Of a stretch of DNA of 64,000 nt, positions 31,669 to 41,576 are shown one piece after another. Within the stretch, counting starts at the first letter, position 1, and the number at the start of each line of letters is the position of its first letter. The notes under the pieces are model-generated. The model was not told the DNA's origin, did not search any database, and saw only the letters and a list, made by a program, of their open reading frames with translations. The stretch lies in the NCBI GenBank assembly GCA_028274465.1, contig CM051458.1, positions 51,387,253-51,451,252 of the forward strand, in the 5' to 3' direction. The translations under genes were made by a program, and so were the position numbers. This DNA comes from Plantago ovata (lineage: Eukaryota; Streptophyta; Magnoliopsida; Lamiales; Plantaginaceae).

Positions 31669-33345
31669 TCAAGCGTAGAATCTCTGGAGGTTAGAAGTAT
31701 TCCATGGGTTTTTTAATACTCTTCCCTCCACGTCTTGAAGACGATAACTTCCATTGGACCTTGCTTCAATTATCTTGTAGGGGCCTTCCCAATTGGGTTG
31801 CATCTTCCCAACTTTGCCCAGGATGTCCGCTCTTCGGAGTACTAGGTCTCCTACTTGGAAGTCTCTCTCTCTTACGCCTTTGTTGTAGGTCTTCGCGATG
31901 AGTGCTTGATATCTGAGGATATTGGCCAAGGCGTTGGTCCTCGCTTCACTGATTGTCTCCAGGTCGAAGAGTCTCTCTGTATGATTGTCCTCGGGCTGAT
32001 ACCCTTGGATTCTGAGGGTTTCTACCGCCACTTCTGCGGGTATGACTGCTTCGGATCCATAAACTAGCGAGAAGGGAGTCTCTCTCGTAGCTGTTTTTGA
32101 AGTAGTGCGGTATGCCCATACCACTCCATCAAGCTCGTCGACCCAGTCCTTGTTGGTGGCGAACCTCTTCTGCAAGTTGTTGACGAGGATCTTGTTGACG
32201 GCCTCTGTTTGCCCATTGGATTGAGGATGTCCTACAGAGGTATACCTCCTCTCAATCTTCATTTCCTTGCACCATTCATTGAATCTTTGGCCACAAAATT
32301 GAGCCCCATTATCCGAGATGAGGACCCTTGGCAAGACGAATCGACACACGATGTTTCTCCACACGAAGTTCATCACTCTTTGTTCAGTGATGGTAGATAC
32401 TGCCTCAACTTCCGCCCACTTGCTAAAGTATTCGACCGCAACAATGATGAACTTCTTTTGACCCGTGCCTCTTGGAAAAGGACCGACTATGTCGATGCCC
32501 CATATGTCGAAAGGGCACGTGATGGCGATGGGCATGAGAGGTTTCGCCGGGACGTTGATCAAATTGGCGTGCATTTGACACTCCTCGCACTTTCTTACAA
32601 ATTGGGCAGCGTCTTCGCGAACAGTGGGCCAGTAGTATCCTTGTCGAATGATTTTTTGCGCGAGGGTTCTTCCTCCGGCATGGTCTCCGCAACTTCCTCG
32701 ATGCATTTCTCCAAGAAGTTTTTGAACTTCATGCTCGGAGACGCATCTCAAGTAGACTCCCTCGAAAGACCTTTTGTACAAGTAGTCTCCTTGCATGATG
32801 TATCGAGGAGCTTTTCCCTTGATTCTCCTTGCTTCAGCCTTGTCACGAGGAAGGCTTCCATTTTTGAGATATGTAGTTATTTCTTGCATCCAATTCGGTT
32901 GATCGTCAATTGACAAGACGTTTGGCTTTGATGACCACAAAGATGATGCGTTGATTCTCATGAGTATCACGTTCCGGGTATCAACTCCTCCGGAGGCTGA
33001 AGCATACTTTGATAGGGCATCTGCCCTTTGATTGAGATCTCTTGAGAACTTTTCAATCTCACAACTTTCAAATTTTTGAATTTCTTCCGTGATGGCGCTC
33101 TTGTACTCGGCCAGTGAGTCTTTCTTGGTTCTGAATTTCCCCGAGATTTGCTTCTCGGCCAGTTGGGAATCAGTGAAGAGATGTAGCTTCTTCACTTCCA
33201 ATGACTTTGCCATACGTAGAGCTATGAGGATGGCTTCATATTCTGCTTCATTGTTGGAGACCGGGAAACTAAGAGTAACCGCGTACTCGAGTTCAGCCCC
33301 TCCGGGACTCTTGAAGTATATTCCTATCCCGCCATTTTTTCCTTA
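31669..33345 (-). pseudogene. gypsy element 1: second RNase H and integrase
   Basis: Minus strand. A frame open from just left of a TAA at about 33,344 carries the rest of the extra (archaeal-type) RNase H, with SNNEAEYEAILIALRMAKSL, LFTDSQLAEKQI and LNQRADALSKYA. Integrase follows: zinc site HRGSCGDHAGG..CEECQMHA, then WGIDIVGPFPRG, SDNGAQFCGQRFNEWC and GHPQSNGQTEAVNKIL, ending NPWNTSNLQRFYA at 31,669. Catalytic D, D and E positions appear intact. The only visible lesion here is the stop that cuts the RNase H (WILHVDGSS|stop). Confidence 0.9.
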
Positions 33346-34566
33346 TGAGGATCCATCAACATGAAGAATCCACACGTCTCCATGGTCGACTAATTCTTTG
33401 GGTTTTGGAGAGACAGTCTCCGTACCCTTTGGCTCGTCGGTTTGCTCTGCCAGGAACACTTCATGCCTTTTCCTTTTGGTTTGGGACATCGCCTTAAGCT
33501 CTTTTAAAGCATCTTCCAGAGCTTGCATTGGGTTGTTTTGATGGGGTTGCTCTTCGACCATCATCACAGCACTCTTTGTTTCCGAAGAGTTTTCCTCTGA
33601 AGTTCCTTTTGAGGGATACTCTACGAGGAAGTCGGCGATGACTTGTGCTTTCTTGGCCACGGGTGCTTGATAGTCGATGTCGTACTCACTTAGTTCAATC
33701 GCCCATCTTGCCATTCTCCCCGAATTCTCGGGTTTTCCGAGGACTTGCTTGAGAGGTTGCTTTGTCAGAACAACAACCTTGTGAGCACCAAAGTAGGGTT
33801 TTAACCTCCTTGCAGTATAAACGAGGGCAAAGGAAAGCCTCTCGATATCCATGTACCGCGTTTCAGCCCCGGCAAGCACTTTGCTCAAGTAGTAGATGGG
33901 CAAGTGGTCGTTCCCTTGGATTCGTACCAAGACCGAGCTGATGGCTTCCCCGGTTGCTGCTAAGTACAAGTAGAGTACCTCTCCTTCTACGGGTTTCGAC
34001 AATAGAGGAGGAGCGAGTAAGTATTCTTTCAGCTTCTCGAAGACTTCCTCGCACTCCTTCGTCCACTCGAAGTGGCTGCTCTTTCTCAACACCTTGAAAA
34101 AAGGTAGATTTTTCTCGGCAGACCTTGAGATGAATCTACTCAACGCAATTGATTTTCCGACCAATTGTTGCACCTCATTAATGGATTGAGGTTGTGGAAG
34201 ATCGAGGATGGCCTTTATCTTTTCGGGGTTTGCTTCTATTCCTCTTTCTGTCACCATGTAGCCGAGGAACTTCCCCCCTTTGACTCCGAATGTACACTTC
34301 GCCGGGTTGAGCTTCATTCCATACTTTCTCAAGATTGAGAAGCATTTTGCCAGGTAACCTACATGTTGCTCCTCGGTCTTACTCTTGTACGAGCATGTCA
34401 TCGACATATACTTCCATTGTTTTACCCAGCTGTTCTTTGAACATTTTGTTAACCAACCTCTGATAGGTCGCTCCGGCGTTCTTAAGACCAAATGACATCA
34501 CGTTGAAGCAATACACATTGCCATTAGCAAAGAAGGCAGTCTTAGGCACATCATCTTTGGCCATTT
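33346..34566 (-). pseudogene. gypsy element 1: RT palm/thumb and first RNase H, two frame breaks
   Basis: Minus strand. NVYCFNVMSFGLKNAGATYQ and the catalytic VYVDDML occur in one frame (34,564-34,379), which ends just after the active site because of an extra base. RT then continues in a second frame (KCTFGVKGGKFLGYMVTERG) into RNase H (YLYLAATGEAISSVL, LTKQPLKQVL) and WILHVDGSS. The upstream break near 34,567 is another one-base insertion (CCTAGGTC where element 2 has CCAAGTC). The catalytic aspartates are present. Confidence 0.9.
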
Positions 34567-35990
34567 TGACCTAGGTAGAAGCCCTGGTATGCATCCATGA
34601 AACTCAGGAGGGCGCATCCAGCAGTGGAATCGACCAGCTGGTCGATCCGAGGGAGAGGGTATGGGTCCTTCGGGCAAAACTTGTTGAGCCTTGTGAAATT
34701 GTTGCACATTCTCCATTTTCCCGGACCTTTCTCCACGAGGACCACATTGCATACCCAATCGGAGTATCTCACCTCTTTGATGTGGCCGGCCTTAAGAAGT
34801 CTTTGGACTTCCGCTTCTATGATGGCATTATCTTCCGCACTGAAGTCTCTTCGTTTTTCTCTAATGTGGGTAATCGATGGGTCTACGTTCAGACGGTGAA
34901 CGGCGACACGTGGGTCGATCCCCTTTAGGTCCTCGGTACTCCATGCGAAGATATCGTTGTTATCCTTCAGACATTGGATGAGTTTCATCCTGACTTCAGT
35001 GGTCATCTCGGTGCCAATTTTTGTGACCTTGTCGGCACTTCCTTCAACAATTTGGATTTCTTCTAGGGCTTCTCTTGCTTCAATTTTGTTTTCCTCAAAG
35101 AATTTCTTCTTTTTGGAAGAGGGTGGGACTGGTGGAATCACTTGATACTCCTCGAGCTCCTTAACAGCTCCTACTAGAGTATCCTTGTCTTTCTTCATGA
35201 TTGCTTTTCTTCGCCTAAGTGACGGACTTGGCTTTTTTGATTTTCTCTTCACTCGCCGAACCGTGTAGAAACGATAAGGTGCATTGTGAACAAGGGGTGT
35301 CTCCTCGGATGACTGCCCGGGTTTGGGTTCTCCAATGGCAACCCTCGAAGTGAACTTGGCTGACAAGGTGTAGCATTCCCATGCTTCTCGTATGTCTCCT
35401 ACTTCTTGTCCAATTCCCAAAGGGGTGGGGAATTTTAGCTTGTTGTGGACCGTGGACACTACAGCTCGGAATTGAGAGAGACCGGGTCGGCCTAGGACTG
35501 CAAAATAATCAAATGGCATATCGACGACCACAAAAGGAACCTGTTGAGTCACTCGTCTAGGAGCGCTACCCATTGACACCGTGAAGTTGATCATTCCGAG
35601 CGGCATGATAGGTTGTCCTCCGAATCCTACCAATGCGCTCCTCACTTCTCTGAGCCCTTCCCTTGGGTTCATTTGCATCCTTTTCAAGGTTCCAGTGAAA
35701 ATCAAGTTTGCCGAGCACCCGGTGTCGACGAGGATCCTTCCTAGCTTGTATGATTGAACATCCAAGGAAACTACGAGTGGAACGCAAGGATCATAGATGT
35801 TCCCTCCTCCGGCATGCTTCAGAGGAATTTCGCTATCATCGAAAGAGATAACATTGGTCCCTGGTCGGGCGGCTTGAGCATACTTCACATCCCGGATCCT
35901 AAGGTTGTCCGCCGTAATCTCCCTCTGATTACGAGTGTCGCCCCCCGCGGGTCCTCCCGCGATTGTGAGAGTGTGGATGCTTCCATTCAC
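34551..35990 (-). pseudogene. gypsy element 1: protease and N-terminal RT
   Basis: Minus strand. An aspartic protease with intact active site (RILVDTGCSANLIFTG) is followed by the linker and the RT start (KAGHIKEVRYSDWVCNVVLV, KWRMCNNFTRLNKFCPKD), stopping after GFYLGQNGQR where the frame is lost. The protease matures the Gag-Pol polyprotein. In element 2 gag and protease share one frame; here a small indel near 36,030 puts protease in a new frame overlapping the end of gag. Confidence 0.9.
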
Positions 35991-38062
35991 AGGGCGGTTC
36001 TCATAATTGTTGTAATTATGAATGTCGTCATCCTGGGGTTTCCTTGGTAAGGATGCTCGCTCCCACTTCGAGGGGGTGGGGGCAGGAGTGCCAGGGGTTC
36101 CTCCTTCCGGATGTAGTTAACCAATTGACCGTTACGTATCATCCTCTCAATTTTGTTCTTGAGCTCGACACACTCATCGGAGGTGTGCCCTTTCCCTTTG
36201 TGAAACTTGCAAAACTTTTCCGAGCTCTTGTTCCTTTGATTTTCCTTAATCGGGGGTGGCCATGAGACGTCTAGCTTCCTCGAGACTATATAGTTCAAGA
36301 TGTCGGATCTTGGCCTATTCAAGTCTGTGTAGTTGCTATATCGTCTGGGAGGTGACCTTCGAGGAGGAGACCTCTTGTCCCTGAAATCATTTCTTGAGTT
36401 GCCCTCCTTGATCAACCCAAATTTTTGCTCTTTCCTCTGCTTCCCGGGATTTTGGGGGCGAGGAGGGTACTCCTTTTCTTTTTCTTTTTCTTTCCCTTTT
36501 TCCTTGGGAAGATTAGTTCTCACGGTGACCGTTTTTCGGAATTCCTCAGCCTCGAGGAAATCCTTGCAAACTTTGGCGAGTTGTGCTTCATTCTCTACAC
36601 ACGATGCTGAGAGTACATCTTGGAATTTAATGTTGGTAGTGTTACCATACAAGTATTCTTTCCTCTCATTGATCAAGTGATCTTCGACTTGGAGGGCTGC
36701 TTCATGAAAGCGATTGATGAAGTCCCTCAAGTCTTCATTGTTTCTCTGAACAATTTCAGCCAAGTATCTCACCCGTCTCTTGGCGTTCATCACTTTCTCG
36801 AAACGCTTAGAAAACTCCTTGCAGAGATCTCTATACGACTTGATGGATCGGTGAGGGAGGCGCGACCACCATTTCATAGCTTCTCCGGAGAGGTTAGCCG
36901 GAAAGAGGAGTGCTTTGGTCCTAGAATCATGACCGTAAGCGTCCATCTTAGTGCCAAATCTTACCAAGTAGTCTTTTGGACAACTTGTTCCATCATAGCT
37001 TTCGAAGGTTGGGAACCCTCTTTCGATTTTGGCTTGGTGGCTTCTGATCTCATCACATAAAGGGCTTGGATCTTGGTCTTGCTCTCTCTCTTGGACAGTC
37101 CCTCGAAGAGTCTCTATCTGAGCATCAAGTGCGGATTTCCTCGCGTTGAGTTCCTCCAGAGTGAGCCTCCTCCCCGTGATCGGATCGACCAGGGGGGTTA
37201 CCGCAGCTACTGTTCTCAATGCTTGATTCTCATCCACTGCTTCTTGTTGGTTTTGAGGAGTTACCTGGTTGGGGGTAACTTGATTGGGGAGAACGGGTGG
37301 CGTAGCGACCACCTGAACTCTATTTTCTTGTTGCGCCACATTTTGTAATGATGCCCGTATCCTTCTATCAATCAAGTCTCTCAAGTCATCCGGGGCACCT
37401 TGGGGTCCTAACCTCGATTGAATTCTTGATGGTCCAAGTCGAGATTGGATCGGCCTTGTGTTGGCTCTCGAATGTGCTTCATCTTGTGCAACTGGTGCTC
37501 TTTCTTGGGATTGATGAGGAGCGACCAGGGTAACCCGAGGTTGCTCTTGCACCGGGGCTTGTTGTTCTCCTTGAGCTTGTATCTCAGTATTAACCCTAAT
37601 AGCCTCATTACCTCCGACATATCCTTGTAGAGTAAGAAGGAAGAGACCGTATTGAGCTTCGCCCATCCCGAAGTCTGATGGTCGGACTACGCGTCCATCA
37701 GGAAGGGTGAAAGTCAATGCGGCCGGTTGAGGAGGGTTCACTGCCACGGGAGGTTGGTTGATTGCTACCGGATGAGGCTGCCCCCTAGACTCGGCGTTAT
37801 TCGGGACTCTTAATGCTCCATAGGCATTTCCCACCGGGACTCCTTGCGGGTTATTTTCTCCCGATCTTTCATTTTGGGAGTGGGTGACATTAGTAAATGC
37901 CCCCTCCGTGTAATCCCGATTCCTTGCAACATTGTTGTTTCTTGGTTCTCTTGGAACACCATCCGTTCCTCCTCCGCGACCGTTACCAGAGGGACGGCCT
38001 CTAGGTCGAGGAGGGTTCCTGGGTGGTGCATTAGCAAGACGGTTGCTTCTTCTGGGAGGCAT
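35987..38062 (-). CDS. gypsy element 1 gag
   Basis: Minus strand, 691 codons from ATG 38,062 (MPPRRSNRLANAPPR). A long basic/proline/glutamine-rich N-terminal part precedes the retrotransposon gag domain (FPTFESYDGTSCPKDYLVRF, GEAMKWWSRLPHRSI, YRDLCKEFSKRFEKVM) and a single Tat-type zinc site (FCKFHKGKGHTSDEC). The last ~15 residues are out of frame relative to element 2 because of an indel near 36,030. Gag forms the particle. The start lies about 85 bp downstream of the primer site. It is the only nearly intact ORF of gag-pol in this copy. Confidence 0.9.
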   Translation of the reverse strand: MPPRRSNRLANAPPRNPPRPRGRPSGNGRGGGTDGVPREPRNNNVARNRDYTEGAFTNVTHSQNERSGENNPQGVPVGNAYGALRVPNNAESRGQPHPVAINQPPVAVNPPQPAALTFTLPDGRVVRPSDFGMGEAQYGLFLLTLQGYVGGNEAIRVNTEIQAQGEQQAPVQEQPRVTLVAPHQSQERAPVAQDEAHSRANTRPIQSRLGPSRIQSRLGPQGAPDDLRDLIDRRIRASLQNVAQQENRVQVVATPPVLPNQVTPNQVTPQNQQEAVDENQALRTVAAVTPLVDPITGRRLTLEELNARKSALDAQIETLRGTVQEREQDQDPSPLCDEIRSHQAKIERGFPTFESYDGTSCPKDYLVRFGTKMDAYGHDSRTKALLFPANLSGEAMKWWSRLPHRSIKSYRDLCKEFSKRFEKVMNAKRRVRYLAEIVQRNNEDLRDFINRFHEAALQVEDHLINERKEYLYGNTTNIKFQDVLSASCVENEAQLAKVCKDFLEAEEFRKTVTVRTNLPKEKGKEKEKEKEYPPRPQNPGKQRKEQKFGLIKEGNSRNDFRDKRSPPRRSPPRRYSNYTDLNRPRSDILNYIVSRKLDVSWPPPIKENQRNKSSEKFCKFHKGKGHTSDECVELKNKIERMIRNGQLVNYIRKEEPLALLPPPPRSGSEHPYQGNPRMTTFIITTIMRTAL

Positions 38063-38130
38063 ATTCGTGAAGGGTCTCGAGGAGGGTTGTGGCTCAACCA
38101 GTAGGGCAAGGAATGACCTTTCGTGTCGAT

Positions 38131-38147
38131 TCCCACAGACGGCGCCA
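38131..38147 (-). other. Primer binding site of gypsy element 1
   Basis: Two bases after the 5' LTR end, the minus strand reads TGGCGCCGTCTGTGGGA. The first nine bases match the complement of the plant tRNA-Asp 3' end; the rest does not, so the primer tRNA is uncertain. Confidence 0.7.
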
Positions 38148-38149
38148 AA

Positions 38150-38903
38150 TGTTGAAGGGTAATTTGTATTTCTCTCTAAGTTTGCAATAAGTCGCTAGTC
38201 TAGGTCATTCTAGTTCTTCTTCTTGTAGTATCACTCTGAGATAGGAAATGAGCCTTCTTGTAGCTTCCTCGTACCTGAAATAGACTAGAGGGGGGGGGGT
38301 TAGTGACTCTTGCCCGGTCTGTAAGGTATCAGACCGGAGAGGCGACTTTACGAGTAGGGAGTTGTGAGGCTTCCCTAGTACGAGTAGTAAAGGTGGTGGT
38401 CGAGAGGAGTTATTAATGCTTACTGTTGAGGAGTAAATGAGGCCTTTATATAATTGTGGCCCTTCAACTTCCGGTCGCGTAGGATCACGACACGTGTACG
38501 GCTAGGATTGAGGCCTTCCTCGGCCCAGGCCCATTAAGGAGGTCCATGGGCCTTGGCCCAAGGGAGCAACCATGGCTGGTCGCTCAGGGTCCTCGTGCCT
38601 TCCTTGTACGTGGAAGATGCGAGTAGTGTCCTGCTCAGTTTCTGTCAAGGAGCGTTACCTTGACGTAAGGTCTCCTCGAGCCCGAGAGATGCTCCTCGAG
38701 CTCACTGGCAGCTTTGTCCTTGTGATGAGCTTATTTTGAGGGTTGTCCTCCCAGTGATGGTCGGACCCTATGTTGGTCGGTCCACACCTTAGTGACATAC
38801 TTGGGTGTGGTCGTGCCCCTTGAGGGACGACCTATGATGCTTTGTCGCGCTCTTAGACCGCTCCAGTTCGTACATGCGGACTGGACATATTTCAACACTA
38901 ACA
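38150..38903 (-). repeat. 5' LTR of gypsy element 1 (754 bp)
   Basis: Near-identical partner of 24,992-25,746. TATA-like AATTATATAAAGG lies near 38,443-38,455 (minus). It drives gag-pol leftward. Confidence 0.95.
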
Positions 38904-39407
38904 CTTATAATCATCAGTTGAGCTATCATAACCAAATCCATCATCACAATAATTGAATTCCATACTAGTAAGAGTAGGAGATTGTACCTCGAGCTGTTGC
39001 ATAGTGATAGGATTTAGAAAAATAAAACTATCCATAAGGCCTAACAAAACCAAACCATTACAACGGCCAATCACTGTTTTTTGCCATGTATTGGCCAGCT
39101 GATCAATCTTCTGACGCGAAGCTTCTTGAGTACTTGTCGAGCATGTGATGATGTCGACTGAGTAGTCTAGAATAGTAATGATGTGTTCTTGGTGGGGTTT
39201 GCGAGTGAGGTGCAGATTTATGAACTGGGAGGAGGAAAGACGAATTCTCCATGATTTGGATAAGCACCTACACCTGCCTACAGACTTTGTTGGGAGCCTG
39301 GAGAAGATTTATGTGCATATCAAATCATCCGGTAGATTCTTAGTAATGGAATCATCGGTCTTCTGCCTCTTCCTTGTCGGGAGGAAGTCAGGATTTATGT
39401 AATCCAT
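38904..39407 (-). pseudogene. F-box gene, 5' segment with the F-box domain and a nonsense codon
   Basis: ATG at 39,407 starts MDYINPDFLPTRKRQK. The F-box follows (ITKNLPDDLICT, stop, IFSRLPTKSVGRCRCLSKSW). The TAA at 39,309-39,311 lies inside the F-box where a sense codon is expected. The FBA domain then begins (VIGRCNGLVLLGLMDSFIFL, FGYDSSTDDYK) and ends at the gypsy insertion point. Together with 24,623-24,991 and 14,256-14,505 this is a ~370-codon single-exon F-box gene. F-box binds Skp1 and FBA binds substrate. Nonsense codons and both insertions make it a pseudogene. Confidence 0.9.
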
Positions 39408-39462
39408 GTATTGGGGCGTCTGTAAGGGAAACTGAATATAATATACATCATAAAGAGTACTA

Positions 39463-39470
39463 CTTATATA
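39463..39470 (-). promoter_or_regulatory. TATA box of the F-box gene
   Basis: Minus-strand TATATAAG, 56 bp upstream of ATG 39,407, in CCTGCCTATATAAGTAGTAC. The spacing suits a start site near 39,435. Confidence 0.6.
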
Positions 39471-39788
39471 GGCAGGCCGGTGAAGGTAAAGTTTTTAATG
39501 AACAGACACAAGTTCTCCAAAGGGTTGCGTTGTTGTTAATTTTTTATTAAAACTTTGGCGTGCAGTTATTGGGAAAAATTGCAATTGTGGTCCCTATGTC
39601 TTGGTATTATGCGATTATGGTCCAAATTACGGTGCATTTTACGAACTGAATGCCCTTTTCACACATAATTCATCGTAGTCGATAGCGCAATATCTCATCT
39701 CGTATAATTTGTTAGAGGACCAAAAATGCCAACGACCCAAACTGGACAGTGAAACTGAAAAGGAGCAATTGGAATATAAAATAAAACG

Positions 39789-39790
<2 letters not shown>

Positions 39791-39860
<70 letters not shown>

Positions 39861-39870
39861 GTTATTATTA
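39791..39870. repeat. (ATT)n microsatellite
   Basis: About 26 ATT units with one GTT interruption near the right end. Open frames across it (poly-Asn or poly-Ile) are artefacts. Confidence 0.95.
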
Positions 39871-40368
39871 CTTTTTGTTGACATATAAAAATAATAATTG
39901 GATAAAGTTGACACATGGAATTGTCGTAACCAAGACCTCTTGGTTGAGAGTTTGATCTTTTCCACTGGACCATTGCATCTTTTGTTGAAAGGGTGTGTTG
40001 CAACTTGAATATATAGTTTATGGAGAGAGAAGTTACATTCTCAAGAGTTGCACCTCTTCAATAACAACCTTTCAAAAATATACTAATAACCTAATATTCT
40101 GGATTTAAATATACCAAAAAAACGGGATTTATCCTAGAAATCCAGAATTCTGCTTCCTCTTCTCTTACATTCTAAAAGCTTGTCCTCCCATATCGTAGTA
40201 GACTAGTAGTCCAATCCAACCGAGTTTGTATTTCAAGTGCTTGTATACATTCTAAAGGAGGTATCCTCGGTGAATGTTTGTCTGAATCTGTGAGCACCGA
40301 GAACAAGGCAAATATATAAAGTCTTAAGGAGGGAGGGGTACGCTCAGACTCTGCAGATTGTTGTTTCA
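39871..40368. other. Non-coding
   Basis: No gene recognised. It lies 5' of the F-box gene. Confidence 0.35.
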
Positions 40369-40384
40369 ATCAATTTTCAGTTTA

Positions 40385-40551
40385 GTTATAAGGTGGTCTA
40401 GCGGAATGGAGGTGGAATAGTGAAGGAGAGGTGCAGGGTTCGATCCCCAGTGAGACATAAGGCGGTTTCGGTGTGGAGATATAAGGTGGTTTAGGATATT
40501 GTATAGTAGTAGCGTAGAAGTAGTTGTAATATTTGCCGTTTAAAAAAAATA
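40385..40551 (+). mobile_element. tRNA-derived SINE with perfect 16-bp target duplication
   Basis: Flanked by ATCAATTTTCAGTTTA at 40,369-40,384 and 40,552-40,567. The head has a box-A-like GGTCTAGCGGAATGG and box B GGTTCGATCCC (from about 40,438). The body contains GGTTTCGGTGTGGAGATATA and GTTGTAATATTTGCCG, and the tail is an A-run. An older copy is at 8275-8440. The exact duplication shows a fairly recent LINE-driven insertion. Confidence 0.85.
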
Positions 40552-40567
40552 ATCAATTTTCAGTTTA

Positions 40568-41366
40568 TATAGTTCGATACATCCCTGTTAGCTCCCTATA
40601 TTTTCCAGCAGGTTTGTTTTGGTTGGTTCTCGACCCCAACACAGTCATTAGCGACTTGACTTTCGGGTGGTTATTTTAGGACTATAAGTAGAGTAGGTTA
40701 GATTGACCACTTCAAAAAACAATTTAGCGAGTCAACTTTCGGGTTTTAGATCAAGAATTGTGGACGTCCAATAAAAGTTTAGCTTTGCAAATTTCATCTA
40801 TTGTCATGACCAAACCGTGGCAGGAATAATCTCTGATTAGTCTCAACCAAATATATACTACTCGTATGATGTTATGGAGTCTAATTAAATTGATTAAAAT
40901 CCTAAAGGATGTACTTCGATATTGATGAACACGAGATCGAAGTACATAATATTTGGTTGAGATGGAATTTTAACAAAACAATTATCTAGGCAATTCTGAC
41001 TACCAATTTTCCAAACTTATCAAAGGCGCATTAATAAAGAAGCATCACATTTGATTTGATTACCCAAAATGTTTCGGTGCTTCCTAGATTAATTATACTA
41101 CTACTACACCCAAATATTTGATTTTTTTTCTTAAATAAAAAAAGAAGCATCATATTTGATTTTGATCACCCAAAATATCCACTAATTACCCCTAAACTAC
41201 CATTGACCAAGGCGAAATTTACTGCTACTGTACTTATAAAAAGTGACTTCTAGCCTTCTCACATTCATTATTTCTTGTGGCCTTTTCACCTACCTCTCTG
41301 GTTTCTCGCTCTCAATTGTTCTGAGACCTTTTATTTTTCTCATCTATGGAATAGTACCTATACAAC
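40568..41366. other. Non-coding flank
   Basis: AT-rich with no supported gene. The right end would hold the promoter of the ORF at 41,367. Confidence 0.35.
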
Positions 41367-41576
41367 ATGTTCATCTATGGAGGTGGCCGCTTCTCGAAGG
41401 GAAGCAATGGCAGGGTTACTTATCGTGGCGGACAGGTGACGATTGCAGAGGTCACCAATGCCGACTGCAGTGGGTTCACCCTAATGGACTTGTTCCATGT
41501 TGGCAATAAAATGGATCTTCTCAATGTTACACCCAAGAGGGCTTGGTATGTCTTCCCTGGTATGCCAAGGGATGTA

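Larger units (their letters stand above)
24992..38903 (-). mobile_element. Complete Tat-type Ty3/gypsy retrotransposon, minus orientation, TSD CTTAT
   Basis: A 13,912-bp element with ~755-bp LTRs (24,992-25,746 and 38,150-38,903). Ends are TGTTGAAGG and CACTAACA, flanked by identical CTTAT (24,987-24,991 and 38,904-38,908). In its own sense (minus) the order is 5' LTR, primer site, gag, protease, RT, RNase H, a second RNase H, integrase, a 5.9-kb region with an antisense gene, polypurine tract, 3' LTR. RT before integrase defines Ty3/gypsy. The extra RNase H and the antisense ORF define the Tat group. LTRs differ at only about five bases plus one G-run length by eye, so insertion was recent, yet gag-pol has at least three frameshifts and one stop. 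Confidence 0.95.

Noticed and set aside
39639-40003. Poly-Asn and poly-Ile open frames
   Set aside because: Translation of the ATT microsatellite.
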